64,000 nucleotides of DNA from Streptomyces silvae (GCF_016745505.1 NZ_JAERUC010000086.1:62001-126000); one strand, 5' to 3'; positions 38,590 through 47,683 are shown, counted from the stretch's first letter. A program made the numbers and translations. The notes: generated by a model from the letters alone, not told the origin.

Positions 38590-39555
38590 CTACGGCTTGC
38601 GGGTGGCGGGCGCCGGCCGGCCGGTGAGCAGCCGGTGCACGGCGTGCCAGGCGGCGGTGTGCGCTGCGGCGACCCGCACGGGGCTGTCGTCCAGGAGCCG
38701 GAGCCAGGCGCCGCAGTCCCGCGGCAGCACGCTCACCCCGTACAGGACCCCGTGTCCGGCCAGTGCCGTGTGGAGGGTGTCGGCGATCTCCGAGGCGGGC
38801 GCCCGGTCGCTGACGACGTAGAGCGAGGAGACGTGGTCGTGGCCGGCGAACGTCCCCGGGCCCACGACACCCGGCCCGCTCGTCGCCGCGCCCGTCTCCA
38901 GGCGCAGGGTGTCGATGGCGAGCAGCGTCCCGTCGGGCCGGGTGATGTGCAGGTCCGCCGCGACGACCCGGTAGTCGTGGCGTTCCCCGCGGGCGAGCCG
39001 GCCGGCCGTGACGGTGTCGCCGAGCAGGACGGTGGCGCCGGGTGCGACCGTGACCTCGGTGCGCTGGTAGAACTGGGCGTCCTTGAACGGGATCACGGGG
39101 TCGGGCAGGTACTCGACGTACGAGCCCTCGTCCGCCGTGATGTGCACGCGCTGGCTCGCGTAGTCGTGCTCCATCCGGAAGACCTTGGTGGCGGCCTGGG
39201 TGGTGAGGTGGACCTCGCTGCCGGGACCGCAGCGGAAGTCCATCCGGTAGCGGTCCGCCTGGGCGACGCCGCCGCCGGTCGCCATCAGGCAGACGTAGGT
39301 CATGCCGGGCATGGCCGGGTCGGTCCACAGCGGCCGCATGATCTGCAGGGGTGACTTCTGGTAGCGCTCGACGAGTTCGGTGCGCCCACCCCGTACCGCG
39401 AAGGCCAGGTCGAGGATGCCCACCTTGGCCGGGGAGCCGACGGCGAGCGTGTCCGGTACGGAGGCCAGTGCCGCCACCTCCGGGGGGAGGCGCACGGCGC
39501 TGTAGTAGCCGGGGTCGAGACGGTCGGGCCTGGTCCGGAGCGGGGTGGGCGGCAC
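38590..39555 (-). CDS. ureD: Urease accessory protein UreD
   Basis: 321 residues. UreD (UreH) forms the UreD-UreF-UreG complex on apo-urease and channels Ni2+ into the active site. The family pattern is seen: HLTTQAATKVFRM (about 115), VEYLPDPVIPFKDAQFYQ (about 145) and DTVTAGRLARGE (about 178). The ureG stop is one base before its start, so translation is coupled. Confidence 0.92.
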   Translation of the reverse strand: MPPTPLRTRPDRLDPGYYSAVRLPPEVAALASVPDTLAVGSPAKVGILDLAFAVRGGRTELVERYQKSPLQIMRPLWTDPAMPGMTYVCLMATGGGVAQADRYRMDFRCGPGSEVHLTTQAATKVFRMEHDYASQRVHITADEGSYVEYLPDPVIPFKDAQFYQRTEVTVAPGATVLLGDTVTAGRLARGERHDYRVVAADLHITRPDGTLLAIDTLRLETGAATSGPGVVGPGTFAGHDHVSSLYVVSDRAPASEIADTLHTALAGHGVLYGVSVLPRDCGAWLRLLDDSPVRVAAAHTAAWHAVHRLLTGRPAPATRKP

Positions 39556-39556
39556 G

Positions 39557-40177
39557 TCAGATCAGCACCTTCCGGCGTGATTCGATGTAGCCGAGGACGT
39601 CGTCGACGCCGACGCCGGTCAGGCAGTCCGTGAGCACGACCGGGCGGTTCTCCCGCACCCGGTGGGCGTCGGACTCCATGATGCCGATGTCGGTGCGTAC
39701 GTACTTGGCGATGTCGATCTTGTTGATGACGAGCAGGTCGGAGTCGGTGATGCCCGGGCCACGCTTGCGGGGCATCTTCTCGCCCTCGGCGGTGTCCAGG
39801 ACGAAGAGGAAGATGTCGACGAGGGCGGGGCTGAAGGTGAGTGTGAGGTTGTCGCCGCCGGACTCGTAGAAGAGCGTGTCGGTGTCGGGGAAGCGCTCCA
39901 GCATCTCCGCACCGGCCGCGAGGTTCATCGTGGGGTCGTCACGCACCGCGGTGTGCGGGCAGGCTCCCGTCTCGACGCCGACGACGCGCTCCGGTTCGAG
40001 GATCCCCTCCAGGGTGCGCCGGATGTGCTGGGCGTCCTCCTGCGTGTAGATGTCGTTGGTGATGACCGAGGGGCGGCGGCCGCCCCTGATCAGCAGCGGA
40101 ACCAGCGCCTCGATGAGCGCGGTCTTGCCGGATCCGACGGGTCCGCCGATGCCGACCCGCAGTACGTTGTCGTCCAT
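39557..40177 (-). CDS. ureG: Urease accessory GTPase UreG
   Basis: 206 residues. SIMIBI-class GTPase that powers nickel insertion. P-loop GIGGPVGSGKTALI (about 9-22), the Ni-binding CPH motif in TGACPHTAVRDD (about 70-81), ESGGDNL (about 105) and the guanine-specificity VINKIDIA (about 150). All key residues are present. It lies between ureF and ureD. Confidence 0.97.
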   Translation of the reverse strand: MDDNVLRVGIGGPVGSGKTALIEALVPLLIRGGRRPSVITNDIYTQEDAQHIRRTLEGILEPERVVGVETGACPHTAVRDDPTMNLAAGAEMLERFPDTDTLFYESGGDNLTLTFSPALVDIFLFVLDTAEGEKMPRKRGPGITDSDLLVINKIDIAKYVRTDIGIMESDAHRVRENRPVVLTDCLTGVGVDDVLGYIESRRKVLI

Positions 40178-40212
40178 GGTGCTCCCTGGCTCGTGTGGGT
40201 GGGTGGGTGTGT

Positions 40213-40950
40213 TCAGCTGGCGAAGAGCCGGGCCTCGGCGCGTTCATGACGGCCCGACATGATGTCCGAGGCGAAGACGGTGGCACCGACGTCGGGCAGT
40301 TCCCGGCGCAGCGCCGCCTCGACGGCCTCCTCGATGACGGGCGCGGCTCCGTGGAGCAGGGTCTGTGCCCTGCGGTGGTCGGTCAGCCGCAGGCGGAGCG
40401 CGGCTCCCGCGAAGCTCGCGCAGAAGGCGAAGAGGTCGGAGGCGACGGCCTGGCGGACCGGTACGCCGGTCGCCGCGTAGATGACCCCGGCCGCCACCGC
40501 CTGGGTCCCGGGCGCCTCGCGGCGTACGACCCGGGCGAAGTACTCCTCGATCTCGGGCCGTTCGAAGACCTCGCTCGCCAGGTCGAGGAGCTGGCGCCCG
40601 GTCCGGGTGGCGGCCTGGCGCATCTCCCGGCCCAGCTTGGTGGCGAAGAGGTGTTCGTCCACGGCGGCCACGGCGTCCTGGTCTCCCGCCCGGCAGGCGC
40701 GGTGGGCGAGCGCGAGCGCGGTGGCGTCGGCCGGGCCGACGCCGTGCAGCACCAGGGACTCCAGCAGCGCGGGCAGCGTGCCGGAGTCGACGGCCTTGGC
40801 GTGGGCGAAGCCCTCCAGGCTGTGCGACAGCGTGTAGAAGCCGCTCGGGAACGCCGAGTCGGTCAGCTGGAGGCTGACCAGCAGCTGTCCGAGCCCGGGC
40901 GCCGCGGCCGCCGCTCCGGGGACGGTTCCCGCCCCGGCGCCGGGGCCCAT
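40213..40950 (-). CDS. ureF: Urease accessory protein UreF
   Basis: 245 residues from ATG at 40950. I prefer this start because AGGAGGAG lies nine bases upstream; the earlier ATG at 40974 would put that site inside the gene. All-helical UreF acts as a GTPase regulator bridging UreD and UreG. Family motifs: LTDSAFPSGFYTLSHSLEGF (about 28) and EIEEYFARVVRREAPG (about 150). It starts 28 bp after the ureC stop. Confidence 0.93.
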   Translation of the reverse strand: MGPGAGAGTVPGAAAAAPGLGQLLVSLQLTDSAFPSGFYTLSHSLEGFAHAKAVDSGTLPALLESLVLHGVGPADATALALAHRACRAGDQDAVAAVDEHLFATKLGREMRQAATRTGRQLLDLASEVFERPEIEEYFARVVRREAPGTQAVAAGVIYAATGVPVRQAVASDLFAFCASFAGAALRLRLTDHRRAQTLLHGAAPVIEEAVEAALRRELPDVGATVFASDIMSGRHERAEARLFAS

Positions 40951-40978
40951 GGTGTCGCTCTCCTCCTGGTACATCTGC

Positions 40979-42703
40979 CTAGACCAGGAAGAACAGGTGG
41001 TTGAGGGGGAGCTTCTCGGCCGGGTCGATGGTGGCGACCTTGCCGTTGAGGGTGACCTTGAACGTCTCCGGGTCGACCTTGATGTGCGGCAGCGCGTCGT
41101 TGCGGATCATGTTGTGCTTGCCGATGGTCCGGGTCCGCAGCACGGGCAGGACCTTCCGCTCCAGGCCGAGCTCGGCGGGGACTCCGGCGGCGATGCCCGC
41201 CTGCGACATGAAGGTGACGTGCGTGGCCTGCTGGGCCTTGCCGAACTGGCCGAACATCGGGCGGTAGATCACGGGCTGCGGGGTCGGCAGCGAGGCGTTG
41301 GGGTCGCCCATCTGCGCCCAGGAGACGATGCCGCCCTTGATCACCATCTTCGGCTTGGCGCCGAAGGAGTGGATGGGCCAGAGCACGATGTCCGCGATCT
41401 TGCCCTTCTCGATGGAGCCCACGTGGTCCGAGATGCCGGTGGCGATCGCCGGGTTGATGGTGACCTTCGCGAGGTAGCGCAGGACCCGCTGGTTGTCGTT
41501 GCGCTCGGAGTCGCCCTCCAGCGGACCGAGCTTGTCCTTGCAGTGGTGGGCGGTCTGGAAGGCACGGGTGACCGATTCGCCGACCCGGCCCATGGCCTGC
41601 GAGTCGGACGAGAACATGCTGATCACGCCGAGGTCGTGCAGCACCGTCTCGGCGGCGATGGTCTCGGCGCGGACGCGGCTGTCGGCGAAGGAGACGTCCT
41701 CGGGGATGTCGTGGCTGAGGTGGTGGCAGACCATCACCATGTCCAGCAGCTCGTCCACGGAGTTCTTGGTGTACGGCAGCGTCGGGTTGGTCGAGGACGG
41801 CAGGACGTTGGGCTCCCCCGCCACCCGCATGATGTCGGGGGCGTGACCGCCGCCCGCGCCCTCGCTGTGGAAGGTGTGGATGGTCCGTCCGTCGATCGCC
41901 GAGCGGGTGTCCTCGAAGAACCCGCCCTCGTTGAGGCTGTCGGTGTGGATGGCGACCTGGACGTCGTGCTCGTCGGCGACGTTCAGGGCGTTGTCGATCA
42001 CGGCGGGGGTGGCGCCCCAGTCCTCGTGGACCTTCAGGGCGCAGGCTCCGGCGACGACCTGCTCGTTCAGGGCCTCGGGAAGGCTGCCGTTGCCCTTGCC
42101 CATGATGCCGATGTTGACCGGGATGCTCTCGGCGGCCTGGAGCAGCTTGCCGATGTTGTACGGCCCGGGGGTGCAGGTGGTGCCGTTGGAGCCGTCGGTC
42201 GGCCCGGTGCCGCCGCCGATGAGCGTGGTGATGCCGTTGGTGAGGGCCTGCTCGGCCTGCTGGGGCGCGATCAGGTGGACGTGGGTGTCGATGGCGCCGG
42301 CCGTGGCGATGAGGTGCTCGCCGGCGATGGCCTCCGTGCCGGGCCCGATGATCAGGCCCGCGTGGACCTTGTCCTGGGTCTGCGGGTTGCCGGACTTGCC
42401 GATGTCGACGATGAAGCCGTCCTTGATCCCGATGTCGCACTTCACGACGCCGACGACCGGGTCGATGACCACGACATTGGTGATGACGGTGTCGAGGGCG
42501 CCCTGGGCGCTGGTGGCCTGGGGGTCGGAGGCCATGCCGTCACGCATGGTCTTGCCACCGCCGTAGAGGACCTCGTCCCCGTACTGGCCCTCGCTGTAGT
42601 CCTTCTCGACCTCGACGACGAGGTTGGTGTCGCCGAGGTGGAAGCGGTCGCCGACCGTCGGACCGAACATGTCGGTGTACTGCTTGCGCGGCAGGATGGG
42701 CAT
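40979..42703 (-). CDS. ureC: Urease subunit alpha
   Basis: 574 residues; catalytic subunit with a two-nickel centre that hydrolyses urea to ammonia and carbamate. All ligands are visible: THVHLIAPQ (about 135), the carbamylated Lys in [11 protein letters not shown] (about 223), [15 protein letters not shown] (about 250), [12 protein letters not shown] (about 275), the flap Cys in [13 protein letters not shown] (about 326) and the Asp in [13 protein letters not shown] (about 365). Its ATG overlaps the end of ureB. It should be active provided nickel is delivered. Confidence 0.98.
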   Translation of the reverse strand: MPILPRKQYTDMFGPTVGDRFHLGDTNLVVEVEKDYSEGQYGDEVLYGGGKTMRDGMASDPQATSAQGALDTVITNVVVIDPVVGVVKCDIGIKDGFIVDIGKSGNPQTQDKVHAGLIIGPGTEAIAGEHLIATAGAIDTHVHLIAPQQAEQALTNGITTLIGGGTGPTDGSNGTTCTPGPYNIGKLLQAAESIPVNIGIMGKGNGSLPEALNEQVVAGACALKVHEDWGATPAVIDNALNVADEHDVQVAIHTDSLNEGGFFEDTRSAIDGRTIHTFHSEGAGGGHAPDIMRVAGEPNVLPSSTNPTLPYTKNSVDELLDMVMVCHHLSHDIPEDVSFADSRVRAETIAAETVLHDLGVISMFSSDSQAMGRVGESVTRAFQTAHHCKDKLGPLEGDSERNDNQRVLRYLAKVTINPAIATGISDHVGSIEKGKIADIVLWPIHSFGAKPKMVIKGGIVSWAQMGDPNASLPTPQPVIYRPMFGQFGKAQQATHVTFMSQAGIAAGVPAELGLERKVLPVLRTRTIGKHNMIRNDALPHIKVDPETFKVTLNGKVATIDPAEKLPLNHLFFLV

Positions 42704-43176
42704 CAGCGCGAACCCTTCTTCTGCTTGGTGTCCTTCTGTTTCCTGGGCTTCTCCGTGCGCGCGCCGCCGCTCTCACCCGCGGTGGGCCTGCCCGCCGTGC
42801 TCTCCTCGGCGCCGGCGAAGCCCCGTTCGATCGCCCTGCGGACGGCCTCGACCCGGGCGGGGTGCGAGACGAGGCTGCCGTTGAGCAGCCCGCTGAAGCC
42901 GACCAGCCGCCCGGTGCCGGCGTACTCGCACAACTCGACCTCGCGCGTGCCGCCGGGTTCGACGCGTACGGAGGTCCCGGCGGGGATGTTGAGGTGCATG
43001 CCCAGCGCCTTCTGCCGGTCGAACGACAGCGCGGAGTTGACCTCGAAGAAGTGGTAGTGCGACCCGATCTGGATCGCGCGGTCACCGGTGTTCTCGACGG
43101 TGAGCCGGGTGGTCCGGCGGCCGGCGTTGATCTCGATCGGTTCCTCGCCGTACACGTACTTCTGGCGGAATGTCAT
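42703..43176 (-). CDS. ureB: Urease subunit beta with lysine-rich C-terminal extension
   Basis: 157 residues; usual UreB is about 100-120. The core (1-110) has the typical [10 protein letters not shown] (about 38) and [20 protein letters not shown] (about 53). The extra 45 or so residues end in a charged run, [16 protein letters not shown], probably disordered. Coupled by overlap to the CbiX-like gene upstream (four bases) and to ureC downstream. Confidence 0.95.
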   Translation of the reverse strand: MTFRQKYVYGEEPIEINAGRRTTRLTVENTGDRAIQIGSHYHFFEVNSALSFDRQKALGMHLNIPAGTSVRVEPGGTREVELCEYAGTGRLVGFSGLLNGSLVSHPARVEAVRRAIERGFAGAEESTAGRPTAGESGGARTEKPRKQKDTKQKKGSR

Positions 43177-44048
43177 ACGGTGCTCCTGGTGAGGTGGCCC
43201 GCTCCATGGCCATGCGGGTGGTCATGCGGGTGGTCATGCGTGTGCGGGTGGGAATGGCCGTGGTCGTGGCCTTCCCCCGGTGGGTGCGGGTGGGGATGCC
43301 CGTGGTCGTGGCCCTCCCCCGGTGGATGTGTGTGGGAGTGGCCGTGGTCGTCCGCGGCGGTCAGTCCGGTCGCGATGCCGTCGTCCCGCCCCCGGCTCCA
43401 GCGCAGCCCGGCGTCGGCCACCCGCTCGGCGAGGACCCGGGCCAGCGCCGCACGGGACACCGTCGGCCCCGCGGACGTGACCTCGACACCCGGTACGCCG
43501 GGGACCTCCGGGAGCTGGAACGCAGCGGGAAGCAGCGTCACCCGGGAGGCGCCGAGCAGTCCGCAGCGCCGCACCCCCTGGGCGAGGTCCGGATCGCCGC
43601 CGGTCAGCGCGACCTCGACCAGGCGATGGCTGCCGTAGCCATGGACCAGCCGCGCGATCCGGTGGAGTTCGGCGTCGTCGTACAGTCCGCCGGTCGGGGC
43701 GGTGACGAGCAGCGCCGAGGTCGCCGGGGTGCGGCCGGCGGCCGCCCGCAGCCAGGCGATCAGGTGCCGCGCGGTTCCGAACGGCTCCGCGAGGAGGGTC
43801 CCGGAGGTCTGTCCGGCGGGCAGGGCGCGCAGCGTACGTGCGGTGTCCGCGACGAGTTCGGGGTCCCTGCCCAGGGTCATGGGGACGACGCACGCCTCCT
43901 CGCCCGAGCGCTTCAGCCCGGCCAGCGCGCGGATCAGTTGACGCCCGCCCGGGACGACGAGCACCTCGGGGCCCGCGAGGTCGCGCAGCGCTTCGCCGTC
44001 GCCGGCCTCATGGCCGTACACGGCGACGACACGGCGGCGGTCGGGCAC
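43173..44048 (-). CDS. CbiX/sirohydrochlorin-chelatase-like protein with histidine-rich tail
   Basis: 291 residues. The first 225 or so resemble the CbiX/SirB chelatase fold: [16 protein letters not shown] near the start, [20 protein letters not shown] (about 55) and a second half-repeat. The catalytic His pattern of true chelatases is only partly present. Residues about 232-285 hold 21 His among Asp, Gly, Pro and Ser (for example [17 protein letters not shown]), the kind of tail UreE and HypB use for nickel. It lies between ureA and ureB, overlapping ureB by four bases, in a cluster that has no ureE. A nickel storage or delivery role is my inference. Confidence 0.75.
   Translation of the reverse strand: MPDRRRVVAVYGHEAGDGEALRDLAGPEVLVVPGGRQLIRALAGLKRSGEEACVVPMTLGRDPELVADTARTLRALPAGQTSGTLLAEPFGTARHLIAWLRAAAGRTPATSALLVTAPTGGLYDDAELHRIARLVHGYGSHRLVEVALTGGDPDLAQGVRRCGLLGASRVTLLPAAFQLPEVPGVPGVEVTSAGPTVSRAALARVLAERVADAGLRWSRGRDDGIATGLTAADDHGHSHTHPPGEGHDHGHPHPHPPGEGHDHGHSHPHTHDHPHDHPHGHGAGHLTRSTV
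43242..43325. repeat. 42-bp tandem repeat encoding part of the His-rich tail
   Basis: Two adjacent 42-bp units (43242-43283 and 43284-43325) differ at three positions, and a partial third copy follows. Each unit encodes 14 residues around [11 protein letters not shown]. Shorter 12-bp CATGCGGGTGGT repeats precede them at 43211-43240. Confidence 0.85.
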
Positions 44049-44051
44049 GGC

Positions 44052-44357
44052 TCAGCCCCCGACGGGGTCGTGACAGGAGACGAGCTTGGTGCCGTCCACG
44101 AAGGACGCCTCGACCTGGAGCAGCCCGAGCATTTCGCGTACGCCCGGCATGGTGTCGTCCTCACCGACGATCTGCCGGCCGAGTTCCATGCAGTCGGCGA
44201 CACTCTTGCCGTCGCGGGCCGCCTCCAGAATGGCCTCGGTGATCAGCGCGACGGACTCGCTGTAGTTGAGCTTGAGGCCACGGCCCTGGCGTTTGCGGGC
44301 CAGGTCGGCGACCACGTACACCAACAGCTTGTCGATCTCGCGGGGGGCGAGGTTCAT
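44052..44357 (-). CDS. ureA: Urease subunit gamma
   Basis: 101 residues, normal size. MNLAPREIDKLLVYVVADLA start, LKLNYSESVALITEAILEAARDG (about 30-52) and MPGVREMLGLLQVEASFVDGTKLV (about 70-93) match UreA throughout. ATG at 44357 follows GAGGAAGG. It is the first structural gene of the urease set; the CbiX-like gene starts three bases after its stop. Confidence 0.97.
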   Translation of the reverse strand: MNLAPREIDKLLVYVVADLARKRQGRGLKLNYSESVALITEAILEAARDGKSVADCMELGRQIVGEDDTMPGVREMLGLLQVEASFVDGTKLVSCHDPVGG

Positions 44358-44395
44358 CGTCGGTACCTTCCTCAGGATGGGGGGGGACGGGTGGT

Positions 44396-45289
44396 TCAGG
44401 CGCTGCGGCGAAGGCGTGGCAGCAGAGGGACCGCGGCCATGAGCGCCCAGGTGGTGAGGATGAACGGCCAGGTGAAGGTGTGGCCGCCGAAGGGTTTGAA
44501 CAGGGAGGTCAGCGAGGCGGTGAGGCCGGTCGTGGCGGCGGCTCCGAAGAGCGCGTAGACGCCGTTGGCGACCGTGCCGGTGAGGAAGACGGCGCCGAGG
44601 GCGATGGCGACCAGGACGGCGTTGTACCCGTAGATGCCCTGGGCGATCTGGGCGGTCGGGGCGCCGAGTGCCCAGGCCGCCACGATGCCCATGACGCTGC
44701 CCGCCGCCGCGTACAGGACGACCCGTACGCCGGCGAGGGCCAGACCGACGAGCATGATGAGCCCGACGTACCACTCGTCGACCAGGAAGATCTGCGACAC
44801 GTTGGTGAAGAAGGCGTGCCACAGATCGCTCCAGGAGATCCCGGTGTCTCCGGAGGTCGGGTCGGAGACCGCCTTTGGGGCGCCGTGCCAGATCCGGCCG
44901 AAGGAGGGGGCGCCCAGCACCATGACGCCCGAGACCAGGCAGAACGGCGCGGTGAGCGCGGTCAGTCCGTACGGTGAGAGGAAGGTCGTCAGCGTCGCGG
45001 TGAGGAGGGTGCACATGATCGCGCCGACGACGGCCAGCACGTAGGTGGCGGGGTGGTGCCCGAGGTAGACGACCGGGGCGATGCCGGTGAGGCAGCCGCA
45101 GTAGCCCTGGAGGCCGAGGGCGATGTTCGACCGGACCACACGCAACGCGTAGGCGGTGGCCGTGGAGATCAGGGTGCCCAGGGTCGCGAAGAGGCCGATC
45201 CTCCAGCCGGCACTCCACAGCGCGGCGAGGATGAGGACGCCCGTCCGGGTCAGCCCTCTTCTGGGCACCGGGGTCCTGGGCGGTTTCAC
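44396..45289 (-). pseudogene. Urea transporter (UT family), 5'-truncated
   Basis: 297 codons from GTG at 45289. UT-like sequence starts only at about residue 13 (LTRTGVLILAALWSAGW) and runs to the end, with SNIALGLQGYCGCLTGIAPV, the second-half repeat IYGYNAVLVAIALGAVFL and TGLTASLTSLFKPFG. The first membrane helix and the RG..QV.FQ.N motif are missing. The first 12 codons are antisense to a crcB remnant, and there is an in-frame TAG just upstream with no good ribosome site. I infer that a rearrangement removed the 5' end and probably the promoter of the urease operon. It might still be made in shortened form. Confidence 0.7.
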
Positions 45290-45464
45290 CTCGTTCTCGC
45301 ACTACACGGACGGGGTGCGCCAGCTGTACGAGGCCGACCGGCCCGGCTACGCGACGGGCAGTCTCGTGCTGACGGTGGTGGCCGCTCTCGCGGGAGTGAC
45401 GGCGGGTGCCCTGGGCGCCCACGCGGTCCTCGGCGGCGACCGCCGCGCGCGGGACGGTGCCTGA
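45255..45464 (+). pseudogene. crcB (fluoride exporter) remnant, N-terminal half missing
   Basis: Open frame whose CrcB-like part begins abruptly at LLGTGVLGGFTSFSHYTD, the conserved mid-protein signature (usually GGFTTFST), and continues through one hydrophobic segment to TGA at 45462-45464. The first 60-75 residues of a normal CrcB are absent; upstream sequence is the urea transporter on the other strand. It ends in ATGA shared with the intact crcB. CrcB pairs in tandem are normal in actinobacteria, so this was once the first gene of the pair. Confidence 0.75.
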
Positions 45465-45838
45465 TGACCGACTGGCTGCTCGTGCTCGCCGGGGCGCTCG
45501 TCGGCGCACCGGTGCGCTATCTGCTCGGGGTCGACGCCAAGTACCGCCTCGGCGGCTCCTTCCCCTGGGGCACGCTCGCGGCCAACGCGGCCGCCTGCCT
45601 GGTGCTGGGGTTCGTCGCGCAGGGCGCCACGGACGGCGAACTGGGGTCGCGGCTCCACCTGCTGCTGGCGACCGGTTTCTGCGGTGCCCTGTCGACGTGG
45701 TCGACCTTCTCCTACGAGCTCCTGACGCTCACCTCCGCCCGCAGGCTGGCGGTGGCGGGGGGATATCTGGTGCTCAGCGTCGGTGCGGGGCTCGGGCTCT
45801 CGTTCGCCGGGGCGGCGGTGGCGAGCGCACTCCTGTGA
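45464..45838 (+). CDS. crcB: Fluoride efflux channel CrcB (second gene of pair)
   Basis: 124 residues with four membrane helices. Conserved GALVGAPVRYLLG (about 9-21), GTLAANAAACLVLGF (about 36; the family usually has N in this position, kept here) and TGFCGALSTWSTFSYE (about 68-83). In organisms with two CrcB proteins a heterodimer is likely; the partner here is truncated, so function is uncertain. It starts in the stop codon of the remnant. Confidence 0.92.
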   Translation: MTDWLLVLAGALVGAPVRYLLGVDAKYRLGGSFPWGTLAANAAACLVLGFVAQGATDGELGSRLHLLLATGFCGALSTWSTFSYELLTLTSARRLAVAGGYLVLSVGAGLGLSFAGAAVASALL

Positions 45839-45934
45839 GCCGCTGCGGACCGTGGATCCGGCGGCCGGAACCGGCATCCGGAACCGGAGGAAAACCGTTC
45901 CCGTACGCCGGGGCGTCGGCGCATGATGTGGCGT

Positions 45935-46300
45935 ATGGATCTCGCCTTCGCCCGTCGGTTCGCTGCCCGTTGGCAGGACGACTGGAACTCCCATGACCTG
46001 GACCGCATCCTCGCGCACTACCACGACGACGTGACGTTCAGCTCGCCGATGATCGCCCGGCTGACGGACGATCCGGCCGGCACCGTGCACGGCAAGGCCG
46101 CCCTGCGCGCGTACTGGGCGCAGGGGCTGGAGCGGATCCCGGACCTGAGGTTCGAGGTGATGGACGTGAGGGCGAGCGTCGACTCGCTGGTCATCGACTA
46201 CCGCAACCAGATCGGCGGCCGGGTGAGCGAGGTGCTGACCTTCCGCGACGGCCTGGTCGTGGCGGGCTTCGGCGCCTACGGCGAGACCCCGGCCAACTGA
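45935..46300 (+). CDS. SnoaL/NTF2-like protein
   Basis: 121 residues from ATG at 45935 (MDLAFARRFAARWQDDWNSH). The sequence has the NTF2-like cone pattern: an N-terminal helix with W-x-D-WNSHDLDRILAHYHDDVTFSSP, then beta strands ending VLTFRDGLVVAGFGAYGE. Such proteins may be small enzymes or binders; the substrate is unknown. A few in-frame codons upstream (45923) are also open. Confidence 0.8.
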   Translation: MDLAFARRFAARWQDDWNSHDLDRILAHYHDDVTFSSPMIARLTDDPAGTVHGKAALRAYWAQGLERIPDLRFEVMDVRASVDSLVIDYRNQIGGRVSEVLTFRDGLVVAGFGAYGETPAN

Positions 46301-46372
46301 CCGCTCCCCCGGGGCCACCGCTCCCCCGGGCCACCGCCCGCCCGACCGCTCCCCCTGGCTACCGCCCGCCCG
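46300..46372. repeat. Degenerate ACCGCTCCCCCGGG repeats between convergent genes
   Basis: Five units beginning ACCGC at 12-17 bp spacing (ACCGCTCCCCCGGGGCC, ACCGCTCCCCCGGGCC, ACCGCCCGCCCG, ACCGCTCCCCCTGGCT, ACCGCCCGCCCG). The CCCCCGGGG cores are self-complementary, so the block may also act as a terminator. The last units overlap the end of the cupin gene. Confidence 0.6.
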
Positions 46373-46907
46373 GGCAGTGCGCCGCGTCGGCGTCGTCCGA
46401 GAGTTCGCTGCCCTCGGGAAGCAGGTACGTCACCCACAGCACGACGGGTTCCGTACCGAGGTTGCGTCCGATGTGGCGGTGGTCGGCCCCGGAGGGTTCG
46501 ATGAAGGACGTCCCGGCAGGGGTCACCTCGACCGAGCAGTCGTCGAGGGTCCGGGTGAGCGTCCCCGACTTGACGACGGCGATCAGCTGGCCCCGGTGGG
46601 TGTGCCAGCCGGTGGATCCGCCGGGCTCCACGGTGATCTCCCGGAAGGTGACGTCCGTGCGGCCCCGGGGGGTCTTCACCTTGAGCTTGCCCTGGGAGGT
46701 GCCCTTGGCGACGACGGTGCCACTGACTCCGCTGCCCGGTGTGGCGACGGCCGCCGCCGGCACGAGGCCCAGCGCGGCCACACAGACACCCACGAGCAGG
46801 AACTTGCGCAGCACGCTCCGCTTCGTCCTGGCCGTCGCACCCGCCCCGTCCGTCACGCCCGTTCCGCCGTTCGCGCTGCTCTCATCGACCACGCCGCCGA
46901 ACCTCAT
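46359..46907 (-). CDS. Exported cupin-domain protein
   Basis: 182 residues. A 30-residue polar start leads to KRSVLRKFLLVGVCVAALGL and AAAVA, a long signal peptide. The cupin core has GWHTHRGQLIAVVKSGTLTR (about 98-117) and SFIEPSGADHRHIGRN (about 132-147), which supply the metal-binding His set. It is a single-domain cupin acting outside the membrane; the substrate is unknown. Confidence 0.85.
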   Translation of the reverse strand: MRFGGVVDESSANGGTGVTDGAGATARTKRSVLRKFLLVGVCVAALGLVPAAAVATPGSGVSGTVVAKGTSQGKLKVKTPRGRTDVTFREITVEPGGSTGWHTHRGQLIAVVKSGTLTRTLDDCSVEVTPAGTSFIEPSGADHRHIGRNLGTEPVVLWVTYLLPEGSELSDDADAAHCPGGR

Positions 46908-46941
46908 GAAGGACTCCTCAGCATCCGCCCGGTGAACGCTC

Positions 46942-47652
46942 CTACGCTAGCGGCGAGTTGAGCGGCACGAGGGCGGGATGCGGGCTTTGCCACGCACGGA
47001 GTCCGTCGGCGAGCGCCCCTTCGCCGAGCACCTCCACCCTGCCCTGCCCGACGGCCTCCGCGAGAGTGATCCCGGCGCGCCCGAGCGCCAGGGCGGTGTC
47101 CGCGTCCAGGACGAGGCAGGCGTCCGGGCGGTCGGCGGGGCCGTATCCGTACGCCTCGCCGCCCGCCGCCTCCGCACCGGTGCGGATGTGGAACTCCCCC
47201 TCGGGGAGCCTGACTTCGATGATGCCGCCGAGGGTGAGGCCGTCCAGGGCCCGCAGCAGCGGCAGGGCGAACCAGTGGGCCCTGACCGCGTCCGTGGGGC
47301 GGCGCTCCTCCAGCGCGGGCGCGCCCCACGCGGCGAGCGCGGTGAGCACCGGGAGCAGTCCGCGCCCGTGCTCGGTGAGTTCGTAGACCGCGGCGGCCGC
47401 AGGGGGCGGCAGGCGGCGGCGCACCGCCAGGCCGCCCTGCTCCATGTCCTTCAGCCGGGACGCCAGCACATCCGTGCTGACCCCGGGCAGATCGGCGTGC
47501 AGATCCGTGTAGCGGCGCGGCCCGGCGAGCAGTTCACGGACGATCAGCAGGGTCCACCGGTCGCCGACGGAGTCGAGGGCACGGGCGGTGGCGCAGAACT
47601 GGTCGTAGCTCCGGCGGCGGGCGGGACGTGCGGGCTGCTGCTGACGTGGCAT
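46942..47652 (-). CDS. HxlR-family transcriptional regulator with C-terminal extension
   Basis: 236 residues from ATG at 47652 (MPRQQQ). The winged helix-turn-helix spans about 15-110: SVGDRWTLLIVRELLAGPRRY, GVSTDVLASRLKDMEQGGL. The C-terminal half (about 125-230) looks like an SCP2/sterol-carrier-type domain (ITLAEAVGQGRVEVLGE), a known architecture for actinobacterial HxlR proteins. It is divergent from the aminotransferase gene, with palindromes between, which suggests control of both. Confidence 0.9.
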   Translation of the reverse strand: MPRQQQPARPARRRSYDQFCATARALDSVGDRWTLLIVRELLAGPRRYTDLHADLPGVSTDVLASRLKDMEQGGLAVRRRLPPPAAAAVYELTEHGRGLLPVLTALAAWGAPALEERRPTDAVRAHWFALPLLRALDGLTLGGIIEVRLPEGEFHIRTGAEAAGGEAYGYGPADRPDACLVLDADTALALGRAGITLAEAVGQGRVEVLGEGALADGLRAWQSPHPALVPLNSPLA

Positions 47653-47683
47653 GCGACGCAGTCTAGACATGTTGTTGGACTTT

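Noticed and set aside
37182..45289. Urease-amt block as a recently transferred island
   Set aside because: Codon bias and GC match the neighbours, and I see no integrase, tRNA or flanking direct repeats. The only anomaly is the crcB/urea transporter breakpoint, so recent transfer is not supported.
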